From Paenibacillus taiwanensis DSM 18679 (lineage in GTDB: Bacteria > Bacillota > Bacilli > Paenibacillales > Paenibacillaceae), in contig NZ_AULE01000024.1 in assembly GCF_000425125.1 (NCBI RefSeq), positions 1 through 64,000 of the forward strand: DNA of 64,000 nt. The letters are read 5' to 3'. Positions 25,364 through 33,895 of this stretch are shown here, one piece after another (the stretch's first letter is position 1; each line of letters opens with the position of its first letter). The position numbers and the translations under genes are program-made. The notes below the pieces were generated by a model that saw only the letters and a program-made list of their open reading frames with translations, was not told the origin of the DNA and did not search any database.

Positions 25364-25990
25364 ATGCAAAAGTTTCTTAATATCAGTTATTTGCGTACCG
25401 GATCCTACCGACAGCAAGCAGCATACAAAGTGCTGTCCTCATCCATTCTTATGGATTTATTAGCCCCATATACTCCTATACTGGTTGGGACAATTCCACT
25501 GGATATTGATCTTCCGCACAGCGATCTTGATATCGCATGTGAAGTACATGATTTTTATAGCTTTAGACTGGAGATGGAGGCAAGGCTTCAAGCGTTTGCC
25601 CCCTTACAGCTAGCGATAGGAATCATAAATGAACAACCCTATATGACAATCAGCTTTACATATAAGTGCTTTAATATTGAAATATTTGGACAGCCAGTAC
25701 GAACGATACTCCAACACAGCTATCGGCATATGATCGTGGAATGGCGTCTGCTGGAGCTTATAGGGGAGAATGGCAAGCGGGATATACTTCGCATGAAGCG
25801 CGCCGGTTTCAAGACAGAGCCTGCTTTTGCGGAGTACTTGAAGTTAACAGGCAACCCGTACGTGGCTCTGCTAATGCTGGCGAACCTAGATAACACTGCA
25901 TTACGGCAGTTCGTAGAAGCAGCACGATCAAGCGGAGATGAACGTTGTCATCATAAAGAGACTTCCTATATGAAGAAACGGTTCAACTAA
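25364..25990 (+). CDS. DUF4269 protein (nucleotidyltransferase-like fold)
   Basis: 208 residues. The stretch LVGTIPLDIDLPHSDLDIACEV (about 40-61) has the G-(x)n-DxD arrangement of nucleotidyltransferase folds and is the signature of DUF4269. The C-terminal half contains RHMIVEWRLLEL and FKTEPAFAEYLKLTGNPY, also conserved in the family. The enzymatic activity of DUF4269 proteins is not established. AGGAGAAAGGGG precedes the ATG. It lies directly downstream of the TPR gene on the same strand. Confidence 0.78.
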   Translation: MQKFLNISYLRTGSYRQQAAYKVLSSSILMDLLAPYTPILVGTIPLDIDLPHSDLDIACEVHDFYSFRLEMEARLQAFAPLQLAIGIINEQPYMTISFTYKCFNIEIFGQPVRTILQHSYRHMIVEWRLLELIGENGKRDILRMKRAGFKTEPAFAEYLKLTGNPYVALLMLANLDNTALRQFVEAARSSGDERCHHKETSYMKKRFN

Positions 25991-26013
25991 ATGGTATAGC
26001 AGCTAAATTTTAA

Positions 26014-26036
26014 GACACTGGTTTCCAGTGTTTTTT
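26014..26036 (+). terminator. Intrinsic terminator
   Basis: ACACTGG pairs with CCAGTGT around TTT, followed by a T run. The remaining bases up to 26309 show no gene; an AT-rich stretch there presumably holds the adeR promoter. Confidence 0.82.
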
Positions 26037-26309
26037 ATTTTTTGAACATAGGTGTTGTCAATAATTTTGTACCTGTGTAAAGGAAGCGATGGGGGAGATT
26101 TGTATGGATCAGATCTATCTGGAAATAACAAGTAAATAATGTGTGGCAAAACTACTAATTGAAATTTCTATCCCTCATAAAAAAATTAAAACTGTACTTT
26201 TAATTCATTTTCTTCTAATATCATGAAGGGATTTACACGATATCATAGTAAAACCAAGCTTTTGCATGTTACAATGGGAGCGTTCATTTTGGTGTAAGGA
26301 GTACAATGT

Positions 26310-27539
26310 ATGAGTGTTGATCACAATCCGTTTGACCGACATTTTGACAGCCTAGAATCTATAGCAGATACGATCAGTGAGGTTGTACAGTGTCCGGTTA
26401 CGATCGAGGACGCTAGTCATAAGCTGTTGGCTTATAGTTCGCATGATCCCGAGACGGACCCTGCTCGGATTGCTACCATTATCGGAAGACGAGTTCCCGA
26501 GAATGTCATAAGTGCCCTTTGGAAAGAAGGAATTATCCAGCAAATTATGACCAGTCACGAACCCATCCGCATCTCACAAATTAGTGAGGTGGGATTAGGT
26601 GATCGCATTGCGATAGCAATACGCAATAATCAGGATGTACTTGGCTATATTTATATATTAGATAACAATCAACGTACAAATGAGACATCTCTGCAACTGC
26701 TACAACAAGCAGCACAGGCGGCGCGAACAAAGCTTGTTCAATTGCAGACACAAAATCGCAAGCAGGAGCAGCATCATCATGATTTCTTTTGGCATTTGCT
26801 CACTCATAAAAACCCATCCGAGCCGGAAACGAAAGAGCGTGCCTCGCAATTGGGTATTTCGTTGCCACCGCGGTACCAAGTTATCGTACTGGAATTTGAA
26901 ACGGATATTAACGAGAAGTTGAATCAGCAGATCCAATACACGATTCGAACGGTTCAGCAGATTCGGATTGCGCTGCACGTGATTCACAATAACCGTTTAA
27001 TTATGATGTGTGCCCCTGGCGTCGGGAAGCATGCCGAACTGCAATACAAGGACGAATGCAGCAAGTTTATTACACAATTAAAGCTCCGCTTTGGGGCTGT
27101 TCCTGTTCGTAGAGGCGGGGGGTTGTTTTATGAGCAGTATGTCTTCGTGGAGAAGAGCTATCAAGAGGCATTAGTTGTCATTCAAATGGGAAACACGTAT
27201 CCAGAAGCGCTAAGTGGAATTTATGACTATAACGAATTGGGTTATTATCGCTATTTGCCAACTCTTGTTGTGGACAGAGAACGTAAACCGATTATTAACG
27301 AAAGTCTCCATCGGCTGCGGCAATATGACGAGGAACATAACAGCGATTTATCGTATACATTAGAAATATTTCTGAATCAAGATAGCAATGTAAAAAAGGC
27401 AGCAGAGGTACTGCATGTGCACACTAACACGTTGATGTACCGTTTAAAGCGGGTTATGGAAATCGGTGATATTGACTTGAACAATATGGATCAGAAAGTA
27501 ACGATGTATTTAGAGTTGAAGCTAAATAAATGGAAGTAA
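26310..27539 (+). CDS. adeR: PucR-family regulator AdeR, activator of alanine dehydrogenase
   Basis: 409 residues. The N-terminal two thirds form a ligand-sensing region without a named motif. The C-terminal PucR-type helix-turn-helix (about 345-405) has the usual phrase LEIFLNQDSNVKKAAEVLHVH followed by NTLMYRLKR. In B. subtilis the PucR-family protein AdeR activates ald in response to alanine. The gene here lies directly before ald on the same strand, which is the main reason for the name. GTAAGGAG precedes the ATG. A terminator separates the two genes, so ald has its own promoter for AdeR to act on. Confidence 0.82.
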   Translation: MSVDHNPFDRHFDSLESIADTISEVVQCPVTIEDASHKLLAYSSHDPETDPARIATIIGRRVPENVISALWKEGIIQQIMTSHEPIRISQISEVGLGDRIAIAIRNNQDVLGYIYILDNNQRTNETSLQLLQQAAQAARTKLVQLQTQNRKQEQHHHDFFWHLLTHKNPSEPETKERASQLGISLPPRYQVIVLEFETDINEKLNQQIQYTIRTVQQIRIALHVIHNNRLIMMCAPGVGKHAELQYKDECSKFITQLKLRFGAVPVRRGGGLFYEQYVFVEKSYQEALVVIQMGNTYPEALSGIYDYNELGYYRYLPTLVVDRERKPIINESLHRLRQYDEEHNSDLSYTLEIFLNQDSNVKKAAEVLHVHTNTLMYRLKRVMEIGDIDLNNMDQKVTMYLELKLNKWK

Positions 27540-27546
27540 ACTATAT

Positions 27547-27591
27547 AGCACCTGTCTTTGTGTAAAACTACAAAGATAGGTGCTTGTTTTT
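27547..27591 (+). terminator. Intrinsic terminator between adeR and ald
   Basis: A 14-bp stem AGCACCTGTCTTTG with CAAAGATAGGTGCT (one G-U), followed by TGTTTTT. Confidence 0.85.
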
Positions 27592-27668
27592 GGAAATAAA
27601 GATAAAGAAGTGGCGTGCAAACTGTCTTATACTGGAAAGAAACGGCTTTAATTTCAGGAGGCTTTAAG

Positions 27669-28802
27669 ATGCGTATTGGTGTGCCAAAGGAATTAAAGAA
27701 TAATGAAAATCGAGTTGCCATAACACCGTCTGGTGTAGTTGCTTTGTATCAATCAGGTCATGACATTCTGATCGAGGACGGAGCAGGCACAGGCAGTGGT
27801 TTTTCGAATGAAGACTATATTAGAGCCGGAGCGGAAATAGGCTTGAGTGCATCGGATGTATGGCGGCAGGCGGATATGATATTAAAGGTAAAAGAGCCTA
27901 TTCCTTCAGAATATGCTTATTTTCGTCCAGGTCTCATCTTGTTTACATTTTTACATCTGGCGGCAGAGCCTGCATTAGTGAGAGCGTTGACGAAGCACGG
28001 TGTAACAGCTATTGCATATGAAACCGTAGAAGTTAATCGGTCGCTGCCTTTATTAACACCAATGAGTGAAGTTGCGGGGCGGATGGCTACCCAGATTGGG
28101 GCACAATTTCTCGAAAAGTCACATGGTGGAAAAGGAATTTTGTTAGGGGGCGTGCCTGGTGTAAGACGCGGCAAAGTGTCTGTCATCGGTGGTGGTATCG
28201 TCGGGATGAACGCTGCCAAGATTGCGGTAGGACTTGGTGCTGACGTAACGATCATGGACACGAACGCGGATAGACTGCGGCAGTTGGAAGATATTTTTGG
28301 TTCATCCATTCATACTTTGATGTCTAATCCACTGACGATTGCCGAAGCGGTCGCCGAGTCAGACTTGGTCATTGGAGCGGTTCTGATTCCCGGAGCAAAG
28401 GCACCTAAGCTGGTGACGGAGTCGATGATCCAGACGATGCAGGCTGGTTCTGTTGTTGTTGATGTGGCCATCGATCAAGGAGGCATATTTGAGACGGTTG
28501 ATCACATTACAACACATGATCATCCCACGTATGTAAAGCATGGCGTCGTTCATTACGCTGTGGCCAATATGCCAGGAGCAGTTCCACGCACCTCCACGAT
28601 AGCACTCACAAATGCTACGATTCCTTATGCAGTGTTAATTGCAAATAAAGGATTGGAACAGGCACTGCGGGAACATAAAGCGCTATTAGCAGGCGTAAAT
28701 ACGGCAGGTGGCGCGGTTACTTATTATGCAGTTGCCCGTGATTTGCATCTCGACTACGTGCCAGCAGCAGAAGCTTTAAAGCATGTTAGCGTTCATTTGT
28801 AG
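27669..28802 (+). CDS. ald: Alanine dehydrogenase
   Basis: 377 residues, matching the family length. It begins [20 protein letters not shown], contains the NAD-binding loop [20 protein letters not shown] (about 173-192) and the C-terminal [18 protein letters not shown] that is diagnostic for Ald. The enzyme oxidises L-alanine to pyruvate and ammonia with NAD+, allowing alanine use as carbon and nitrogen source and supporting sporulation and spore germination in relatives. CAGGAGGCTTTAAG gives the start; an 18-codon upstream extension is rejected. It is controlled by AdeR encoded upstream. Confidence 0.96.
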   Translation: MRIGVPKELKNNENRVAITPSGVVALYQSGHDILIEDGAGTGSGFSNEDYIRAGAEIGLSASDVWRQADMILKVKEPIPSEYAYFRPGLILFTFLHLAAEPALVRALTKHGVTAIAYETVEVNRSLPLLTPMSEVAGRMATQIGAQFLEKSHGGKGILLGGVPGVRRGKVSVIGGGIVGMNAAKIAVGLGADVTIMDTNADRLRQLEDIFGSSIHTLMSNPLTIAEAVAESDLVIGAVLIPGAKAPKLVTESMIQTMQAGSVVVDVAIDQGGIFETVDHITTHDHPTYVKHGVVHYAVANMPGAVPRTSTIALTNATIPYAVLIANKGLEQALREHKALLAGVNTAGGAVTYYAVARDLHLDYVPAAEALKHVSVHL

Positions 28803-28889
28803 CATGCCAGTCAGAGAGATTTAAGGTAGACGTGGTACGAAATATTCCTTTATGTTGCAACCCTCAGCAATTATATACATTAGTTTGGT

Positions 28890-28924
28890 AAGCGAATTCG
28901 TGACCCATACACGAGTTCGCTTTT
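28890..28924 (+). terminator. Intrinsic terminator after ald
   Basis: A 13-bp stem AAGCGAATTCGTG with CACGAGTTCGCTT (one G-U), followed by TT. The rest of 28803-29158 shows no gene. Confidence 0.78.
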
Positions 28925-29158
28925 CAACTTGTGTCAGACATATGGCCTTGCTATCGAAATCGCTTTAGGTATATGCAGCCGTGCATGAATCTGGTAAAAT
29001 AACGAAAACACCACTTTATGGCAAATAATTAGAGACATTGGAACTGTAAGCGAGACCACCGTTCATAGTCGTTTTCGTGGGCTATTGGAATCGTTGCAGT
29101 TGCTTTACTTTTAAGGGGGATTAACCACTATTTTTGATTAGAAAGGAGGATGATCGTC

Positions 29159-29326
29159 ATGTGGTATACGATTTCGGCATTGCTGGCGGCTGGTCTAGCA
29201 TGGATATGTTATCGTGTATTTCAACGGATCAGGCTGCTAGAAGAGCAGAATGACGAACTTCTGTTTCGGATTGAGCAGCTTGAAAGCAGGCGGATAAGGG
29301 AGCCAGATCACTTTGTATCTGGATGA
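29159..29326 (+). CDS. Small membrane protein with C-terminal coiled coil
   Basis: 55 residues, with an excellent AAAGGAGG eight bases before the ATG. The N-terminal segment (MWYTISALLAAGLAWICYRVF) is a transmembrane helix. The rest (RLLEEQNDELLFRIEQLESR) has heptad spacing and charge typical of a short coiled coil facing the cytoplasm. No family is recognised. It is a single gene between ald and the glycosyltransferase and may be easily missed because of its size. A structural or interaction role at the membrane is a guess. Confidence 0.6.
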   Translation: MWYTISALLAAGLAWICYRVFQRIRLLEEQNDELLFRIEQLESRRIREPDHFVSG

Positions 29327-29714
29327 ATATATGTTGGATAGTCAGTGGTTACGTCTTCTTCTTGCTGTTTGTTAAAGATTTGATTAAGAAATTGAGAATT
29401 GCTGTACAAAACAAGTACATTATATAGAATAAATACTAGGAGCATAGATTAAGGTTGCTACTGGTACATGGAAGAGAACCTATTAGAATTAATACGACAA
29501 CTATTCCAGTGAACGGCCCCTTACATGTCTAACAGGTGCAAGTCACATAACATACAAGCCACATGTAAGCCGCCCCTCTGCTGCTCCATGCTTCAGATTT
29601 TTCCTTCCAATTTTATTTTCACACTACGTAGTATACTTTCATCACAGTTTTATTTTAACTCGTACATCAAGATTAAACCTATAGATACATATATCGTGGA
29701 GGGAGACTGTACAA
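29327..29714 (+). other. Intergenic region before the glycosyltransferase
   Basis: No gene with a ribosome site is seen. An inverted repeat CTTACATGT/ACATGTAAG (29520-29528 and 29561-29569) and a TATACT (29632-29637), preceded by the palindrome ACTACGTAGT, are the only notable items. A clear -35 was not found. Confidence 0.35.
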
Positions 29715-31142
29715 TTGAATATATCAATTATTATTCCAGTTCACAACAAAGTGGAGCAGTTGGAACAGACCTTGGCGTTTATTAGTGAGCAGGAGCACCG
29801 CGACGACCTATCGTACGAAGTTATTGTTGTGGATGACGGCTCAACAGAACCAGTTAAAGAGGTTGTAGATTCGTTTGTGTCGAAAATTAAAGCGTTAAAA
29901 TATTCGTTCATTCCACGCGACAAATTTTCCTGCCGCTCCAGAACAAGAAACAGAGGAATTAAAGAGAGTAAGGGAAATATTCTGGTGTTTTTGGATTGTG
30001 GAATCGTGATTCCAGCTCACTTTGTGGATCGAGTTGCGGAGCAAATCGGCTCAAGCCACAATACTGTATTGTACCATTATATTTTGGGTGCATTTACGGA
30101 CCCTGACAAGGAAGATATGTCGGTTCTTGACGGCATTACACCACACAATTTACAGGAAATAAGTGAGCGGTTGAAATACCATCCGGCCTGGGAAGACATG
30201 AGGACGTCGCATTTTCATTTGGTTAACAATGATTTAAACCAAATGGATGTACCGTGGACGATGGGCTGGAGCGGGGCAATAAGCGCGTCCAGAGACATTG
30301 TAGTACAAGCAGGCGGCTTTGATGAATCGTTCAAAGGCTGGGGAGCAGAGGACACCGATTTCTCCTATCAGCTGCATAAGCATGGCGCTATTATGCGTGC
30401 AACCGAAAATATATGTGTCCTTCATTTGCCGCATCGTGCTGATGATCAGAAGCAGCTGAAAATTAAGTCAAGCTTTCTTAATCGCAAAAAAATGCACGTG
30501 AAAAACTATCAATTCGATACGGAAATTTATCCGTATTCAGCTGACATGCATTACGATCAAGTCATTTCTAAATTTAATCATCTCGTGGTGAAATACTATA
30601 CGCCGGAATATGAGCTATCCTTTATCGAAAGCCTGAATGCCAACTACATTACCGGTTCCGAATGTTCACTTATTATTGGTGAGGACAGTATTGCACATCT
30701 TTCTGCGCTTCATACATCTCACATTTTTATCCAAAATAAACATTTACACCAAGCTTACACGGAGCGATTTGCTGCAAGGGAAGTTGTATATTTGCTCGGG
30801 GTTGATACACCGTATGCTCGGGGGCATTTTGATACGATAGTAGTAACGGATTATTACCGCATGTTTAGTGAGCCGCTTGCTGGTTTAATGTTCAAAGAAT
30901 GGTTCCGCATTTCCAAACGATTAATTCTGATCTACCACAAAGAATATATTTCTTATCTCGCCAACGTCGCTGGCTGGACTTGGCACAGCATAGATGAAAT
31001 CGAGCTTATATTGCGGAGCAACAATTTAAGCTGTGAGATCCAGGATCAGATGGGTGAGTATATTATAATAGAAGTAGTTAAAGCGGCCAGCAAGCCAAGC
31101 ATACCTTCGTCTTTTGCTGATCCAGCTCCCGTTGGGAACTAA
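29715..31142 (+). CDS. Family 2 glycosyltransferase with methyltransferase-like C-terminal domain
   Basis: 475 residues starting at TTG 29715 after GGAGGGA. The GT-A fold begins SIIIPVHNK and has VVDDGST (38-44) and SRTRNRGI (75-82). The DxD position reads LDCG (93-96), so the second Asp is replaced. The acceptor motif GWGAEDTDF (208-216) is intact and resembles galactosyl/GalNAc transferases. Residues about 300-465 look like a Rossmann methyltransferase-type region (FDTIVVTDYYRMF, then WHSIDEIELILRSN and EYIIIEVVK), but no clear glycine-rich SAM loop is visible, so this part may be inactive. It probably decorates a cell-surface or secreted molecule. No other glycan genes are nearby. Confidence 0.8.
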   Translation: MNISIIIPVHNKVEQLEQTLAFISEQEHRDDLSYEVIVVDDGSTEPVKEVVDSFVSKIKALKYSFIPRDKFSCRSRTRNRGIKESKGNILVFLDCGIVIPAHFVDRVAEQIGSSHNTVLYHYILGAFTDPDKEDMSVLDGITPHNLQEISERLKYHPAWEDMRTSHFHLVNNDLNQMDVPWTMGWSGAISASRDIVVQAGGFDESFKGWGAEDTDFSYQLHKHGAIMRATENICVLHLPHRADDQKQLKIKSSFLNRKKMHVKNYQFDTEIYPYSADMHYDQVISKFNHLVVKYYTPEYELSFIESLNANYITGSECSLIIGEDSIAHLSALHTSHIFIQNKHLHQAYTERFAAREVVYLLGVDTPYARGHFDTIVVTDYYRMFSEPLAGLMFKEWFRISKRLILIYHKEYISYLANVAGWTWHSIDEIELILRSNNLSCEIQDQMGEYIIIEVVKAASKPSIPSSFADPAPVGN

Positions 31143-31193
31143 CTGACTAAGCTCACTGATGAGGTTCACTGACCAGATTCACTGACTAAGATA
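31142..31193 (+). repeat. Four degenerate 13-bp tandem repeats
   Basis: Immediately after the glycosyltransferase stop, ACTGACTAAGCTC, ACTGATGAGGTTC, ACTGACCAGATTC and ACTGACTAAGATA follow one another with a strict 13-base period. The first five bases are invariant. Confidence 0.75.
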
Positions 31194-31301
31194 TGTTGAA
31201 AAGAGAATCACTGAAGACATGTTAACATATGGGCGTCTGTAGGGTTGCCTATTAAGTTATTCACCCTGTGAGCACTCTCATTTGCTGCTTAAACTATAAC
31301 A

Positions 31302-31347
31302 AAGTGCCCTATGTTCCACTGTAAGCTAAGCGGAATGCAGGGCACTT
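31302..31347. terminator. Convergent terminator
   Basis: AAGTGCCCTATGTTCC pairs with GGAATGCAGGGCACTT (two mismatches) between the glycosyltransferase and the converging regulator gene. Confidence 0.7.
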
Positions 31348-31397
31348 ATTTGTGTTTCTATATAAGGTAAGGAAGATGACTCATTGTTAGGTAGTGG

Positions 31398-32714
31398 TTA
31401 CTCAAGCCCATACTGGCGCATTTTATAATAGAGAGCCCCTCGTGAAATGCTCAACATACGTGCAGCTTTTGCTTTGTTCCCAGCCGCTCGTTTCAGCGCA
31501 TCCGCAATCCGGACCCGTTCCATCTCTTCTGAGTGTACACTTAGCGGAATATCCGCTTCCGTCAACTCGACAAGTGTGGTCAGCCTAGCATAATCAGGTA
31601 GTTCGCGCACAGATATTGCGCTCGTTCGGTTAGAATGGGCCATAAAACAGGCATGCTCCATAGCATTGGCGAGCTGCGGCATATTCCCAGGCCAATCAAA
31701 CGAAGTCAGTGCTGTTAAAGCGTCAGAGCCTAAGGGCGGCGACTGTGCATTCAACTTCTCTGCTGCGACGTTTAAGAACATACGGCACAGCTCAGGAATG
31801 TCCTGCTTACGTTCACACAAGGCAGGCACCTCGTGATGCATCATCGCATAGTACAGCTCAGGCAGCCACTGTGACGATGCGTGTTCCTCGAGTCCATTGG
31901 CGGCAGAAGCGATAATTCGGCAGGATAACGATACAGTTGACATCCCGCCTAATCGATAAAATTTCCGATCTTGCAGCATCTGATAGAGCTTTTCTTGGAG
32001 CGATTGGGGCAGCAAATGAATGTCCTTAAGATATAAGATTCCATCCTTCGCTTGATCCAGCTTTCCCAGGCGGAGTTCATCACCTTGGTAGCCAAATAGC
32101 TCAGCCTCCAGCAGCCCATGTGGAAGCGCTCCACAGCTCACCGTAACAAATAGCCCTTCTAGCTGAAGCTGCTTATGTATCCATTGTGCGATCGCACGCT
32201 TACCGACTCCTGATTCACCGAGCAGTAGTAATGGACGCTTGTGCTCGACTACAAGCAAGGCTGCTTGTACTTCTTCTGGCTTAAACGGAAACACCGCAGA
32301 AGATAATTCCTCAGCATCCGGCTTGTTGTACATTTCAGCGCTTAGCTTTACATATTGTGTGACGTTGCTTTCGATAGAGATGGCACCGATTAACTGTTCC
32401 TGTTCATCTCGTACAGGGGCGGCATTAATCATAACATGTACGCCAGGACGAGGTTCGTGATAGACGTGTTGTATTTCAGTGCCGCTTTCCATCACTTGAA
32501 ATAACATAATAGATTCTCGTTGGAAGAAGTCTCCAATTCGTCTACCTACAATTTCGGATCGTGGGATTCCGTAGGTCTCTTCCGATACTCGATTCCAGTA
32601 CTGCACAATTCCATCAGTGTCCACGATCGTTACTGCGTCATTTGTTGTGTCTAATAGTCGTTGCAGCAGTGCATTTACATGCCTGCCAGACCAGGTATGT
32701 GTCTCTTGTCCCAT
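31398..32714 (-). CDS. Degenerate NtrC-type regulator (PAS, AAA+, Fis HTH), probably for proline catabolism
   Basis: 438 residues from the ATG after CGGAG; a GTG three codons earlier overlaps that site. A PAS domain (about 17-125) precedes an AAA+ domain (160-380) with intact Walker A GESGVGK (166-172) and a Fis-type helix-turn-helix (398-436: KAKAARMLSISRGALYYKM). The sigma-54 contact loop GAFTGA is missing: after ELFG the sequence is YQGDELRLG. Walker B reads ILYLKDI instead of hLFLDEh. Both arginine fingers appear lost (WLPELYYAMM). It therefore probably does not activate sigma-54 RNA polymerase. It is divergent from proline dehydrogenase and P5C dehydrogenase, so it likely senses proline or a product and acts by DNA binding. 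Confidence 0.85.
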   Translation of the reverse strand: MGQETHTWSGRHVNALLQRLLDTTNDAVTIVDTDGIVQYWNRVSEETYGIPRSEIVGRRIGDFFQRESIMLFQVMESGTEIQHVYHEPRPGVHVMINAAPVRDEQEQLIGAISIESNVTQYVKLSAEMYNKPDAEELSSAVFPFKPEEVQAALLVVEHKRPLLLLGESGVGKRAIAQWIHKQLQLEGLFVTVSCGALPHGLLEAELFGYQGDELRLGKLDQAKDGILYLKDIHLLPQSLQEKLYQMLQDRKFYRLGGMSTVSLSCRIIASAANGLEEHASSQWLPELYYAMMHHEVPALCERKQDIPELCRMFLNVAAEKLNAQSPPLGSDALTALTSFDWPGNMPQLANAMEHACFMAHSNRTSAISVRELPDYARLTTLVELTEADIPLSVHSEEMERVRIADALKRAAGNKAKAARMLSISRGALYYKMRQYGLE

Positions 32715-32821
32715 GATTTCCACTCCGGTTTCTGCTGTCTTTCAACTATTATGGCAAACGCCCCCTAGAAAATCAATCCATCTAATGCGTAAAACTTTTC
32801 CAACTATTTCTTCAAAATCTA

Positions 32822-32857
32822 TTTACATGTTCAACCAATTGTGATTATAATTAATCA
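32822..32857 (+). promoter_or_regulatory. Sigma-A promoter and dyad before the proline genes
   Basis: TTTACA (32822-32827), an 18-base spacer and a perfect TATAAT (32846-32851). The dyad TGATTA-TAAT-TAATCA (32842-32857) covers the -10. No convincing GG-N10-GC sigma-54 element was found between the divergent genes. Confidence 0.65.
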
Positions 32858-32915
32858 TCGAGGTTAAATGTGTACAAAAATTGAACACTTCAAAGTTTAG
32901 GGGGAACTGTTCGAC

Positions 32916-33836
32916 ATGGAAAGCTTAATGCGAAATGCGTTTCTATTTCTGTCGAAAAATAAAGTGGCTAACCGCACCGCTAAGAAATACGGTCTCCGCT
33001 TTGGCGCCAAACGGTTCGTAGCTGGCGTTCAAATTTCGGAAGCGGTTACAACTGTGCGAATGTTAAACGAGAAGGGGATCGTAGTTACTTTGGATCACCT
33101 TGGCGAATTCATCTCCACACGTGAGGAAGCCATTGAAGCGACAGCTTACAATGTACGTACGCTGCATGAGATTGCCGCAAGCGGAGTTAAGTCCAACCTG
33201 TCCTTAAAGATGACTCAGCTTGGTCTCGACATCTCAAGAGAGCTGTGCATGAGCAATATGCGTCAAATTTTGGACGCAGCCAAGCAGCATGGAAACTTTG
33301 TACGCATTGACATGGAGGATTACGCTCACAATGAAGTCACCCTAGACATTTTCCGTGAATTAAGAGAAGAATATGGCACGACTGTTGGACTAGTTATACA
33401 GGCTTATTTGTACAAAAGTCAGGCCGATATGGAACAATTAGCGGTTTATAAGCCGAATCTTCGCCTTGTAAAAGGGGCTTATAAGGAATCACAAGAAGTC
33501 GCATTTCCACGTAAGGAAGATGTAGATCAGAACTTTATTCGGATTATTGAGCAGCACCTGCTGGATGGCCACTATGCGGCTATCGCGACGCATGATGATA
33601 ACGTCATTAATCACGTTAAGCAATTTGTAAAGGATCACCGCATTCCGAATAGCCAGTTTGAATTCCAGATGCTGTACGGAATACGGGTTCAAGCACAGCA
33701 GGAGCTGGCTAATCAGGGGTATACCATGCGAGTATATGTGCCTTACGGGGACGATTGGTATGGATACTTTATGCGTAGACTGGCGGAGCGACCTGCCAAT
33801 GTAGGCTTTGTTCTCAAGTCAATGTTTAAGTCGTGA
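32916..33836 (+). CDS. putB: Proline dehydrogenase (monofunctional)
   Basis: 306 residues, the length of Firmicutes monofunctional PRODH. It is a flavin-dependent TIM barrel that oxidises L-proline to pyrroline-5-carboxylate. Seen: VTLDHLGEF near 60, LSLKMTQLGLD near 103, VRIDMEDYAHN near 130, the strongly conserved LRLVKGAYKE near 180, and RVYVPYGDDWYGYFMRRLAERP at the C-terminus. That last stretch contains the RR-containing substrate-binding helix. It is followed 59 bases later by the P5C dehydrogenase, giving the full two-step route from proline to glutamate. Gene names differ among species (putB, fadM). Confidence 0.94.
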   Translation: MESLMRNAFLFLSKNKVANRTAKKYGLRFGAKRFVAGVQISEAVTTVRMLNEKGIVVTLDHLGEFISTREEAIEATAYNVRTLHEIAASGVKSNLSLKMTQLGLDISRELCMSNMRQILDAAKQHGNFVRIDMEDYAHNEVTLDIFRELREEYGTTVGLVIQAYLYKSQADMEQLAVYKPNLRLVKGAYKESQEVAFPRKEDVDQNFIRIIEQHLLDGHYAAIATHDDNVINHVKQFVKDHRIPNSQFEFQMLYGIRVQAQQELANQGYTMRVYVPYGDDWYGYFMRRLAERPANVGFVLKSMFKS

Positions 33837-33895
33837 TATAACAAAAATTCGAATTTTTCATAATATCCATTTATTATTATTGGGAGGTACGACCT

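Noticed and set aside
29525-29785. 86-codon open frame before the glycosyltransferase
   Set aside because: It has no ribosome site, overlaps the real gene start and shows no family resemblance.
32750-32770. TGGCA as a possible sigma-54 -24 element near the proline genes
   Set aside because: The required GC ten bases after the GG is absent, and a much better sigma-A promoter is present nearby.
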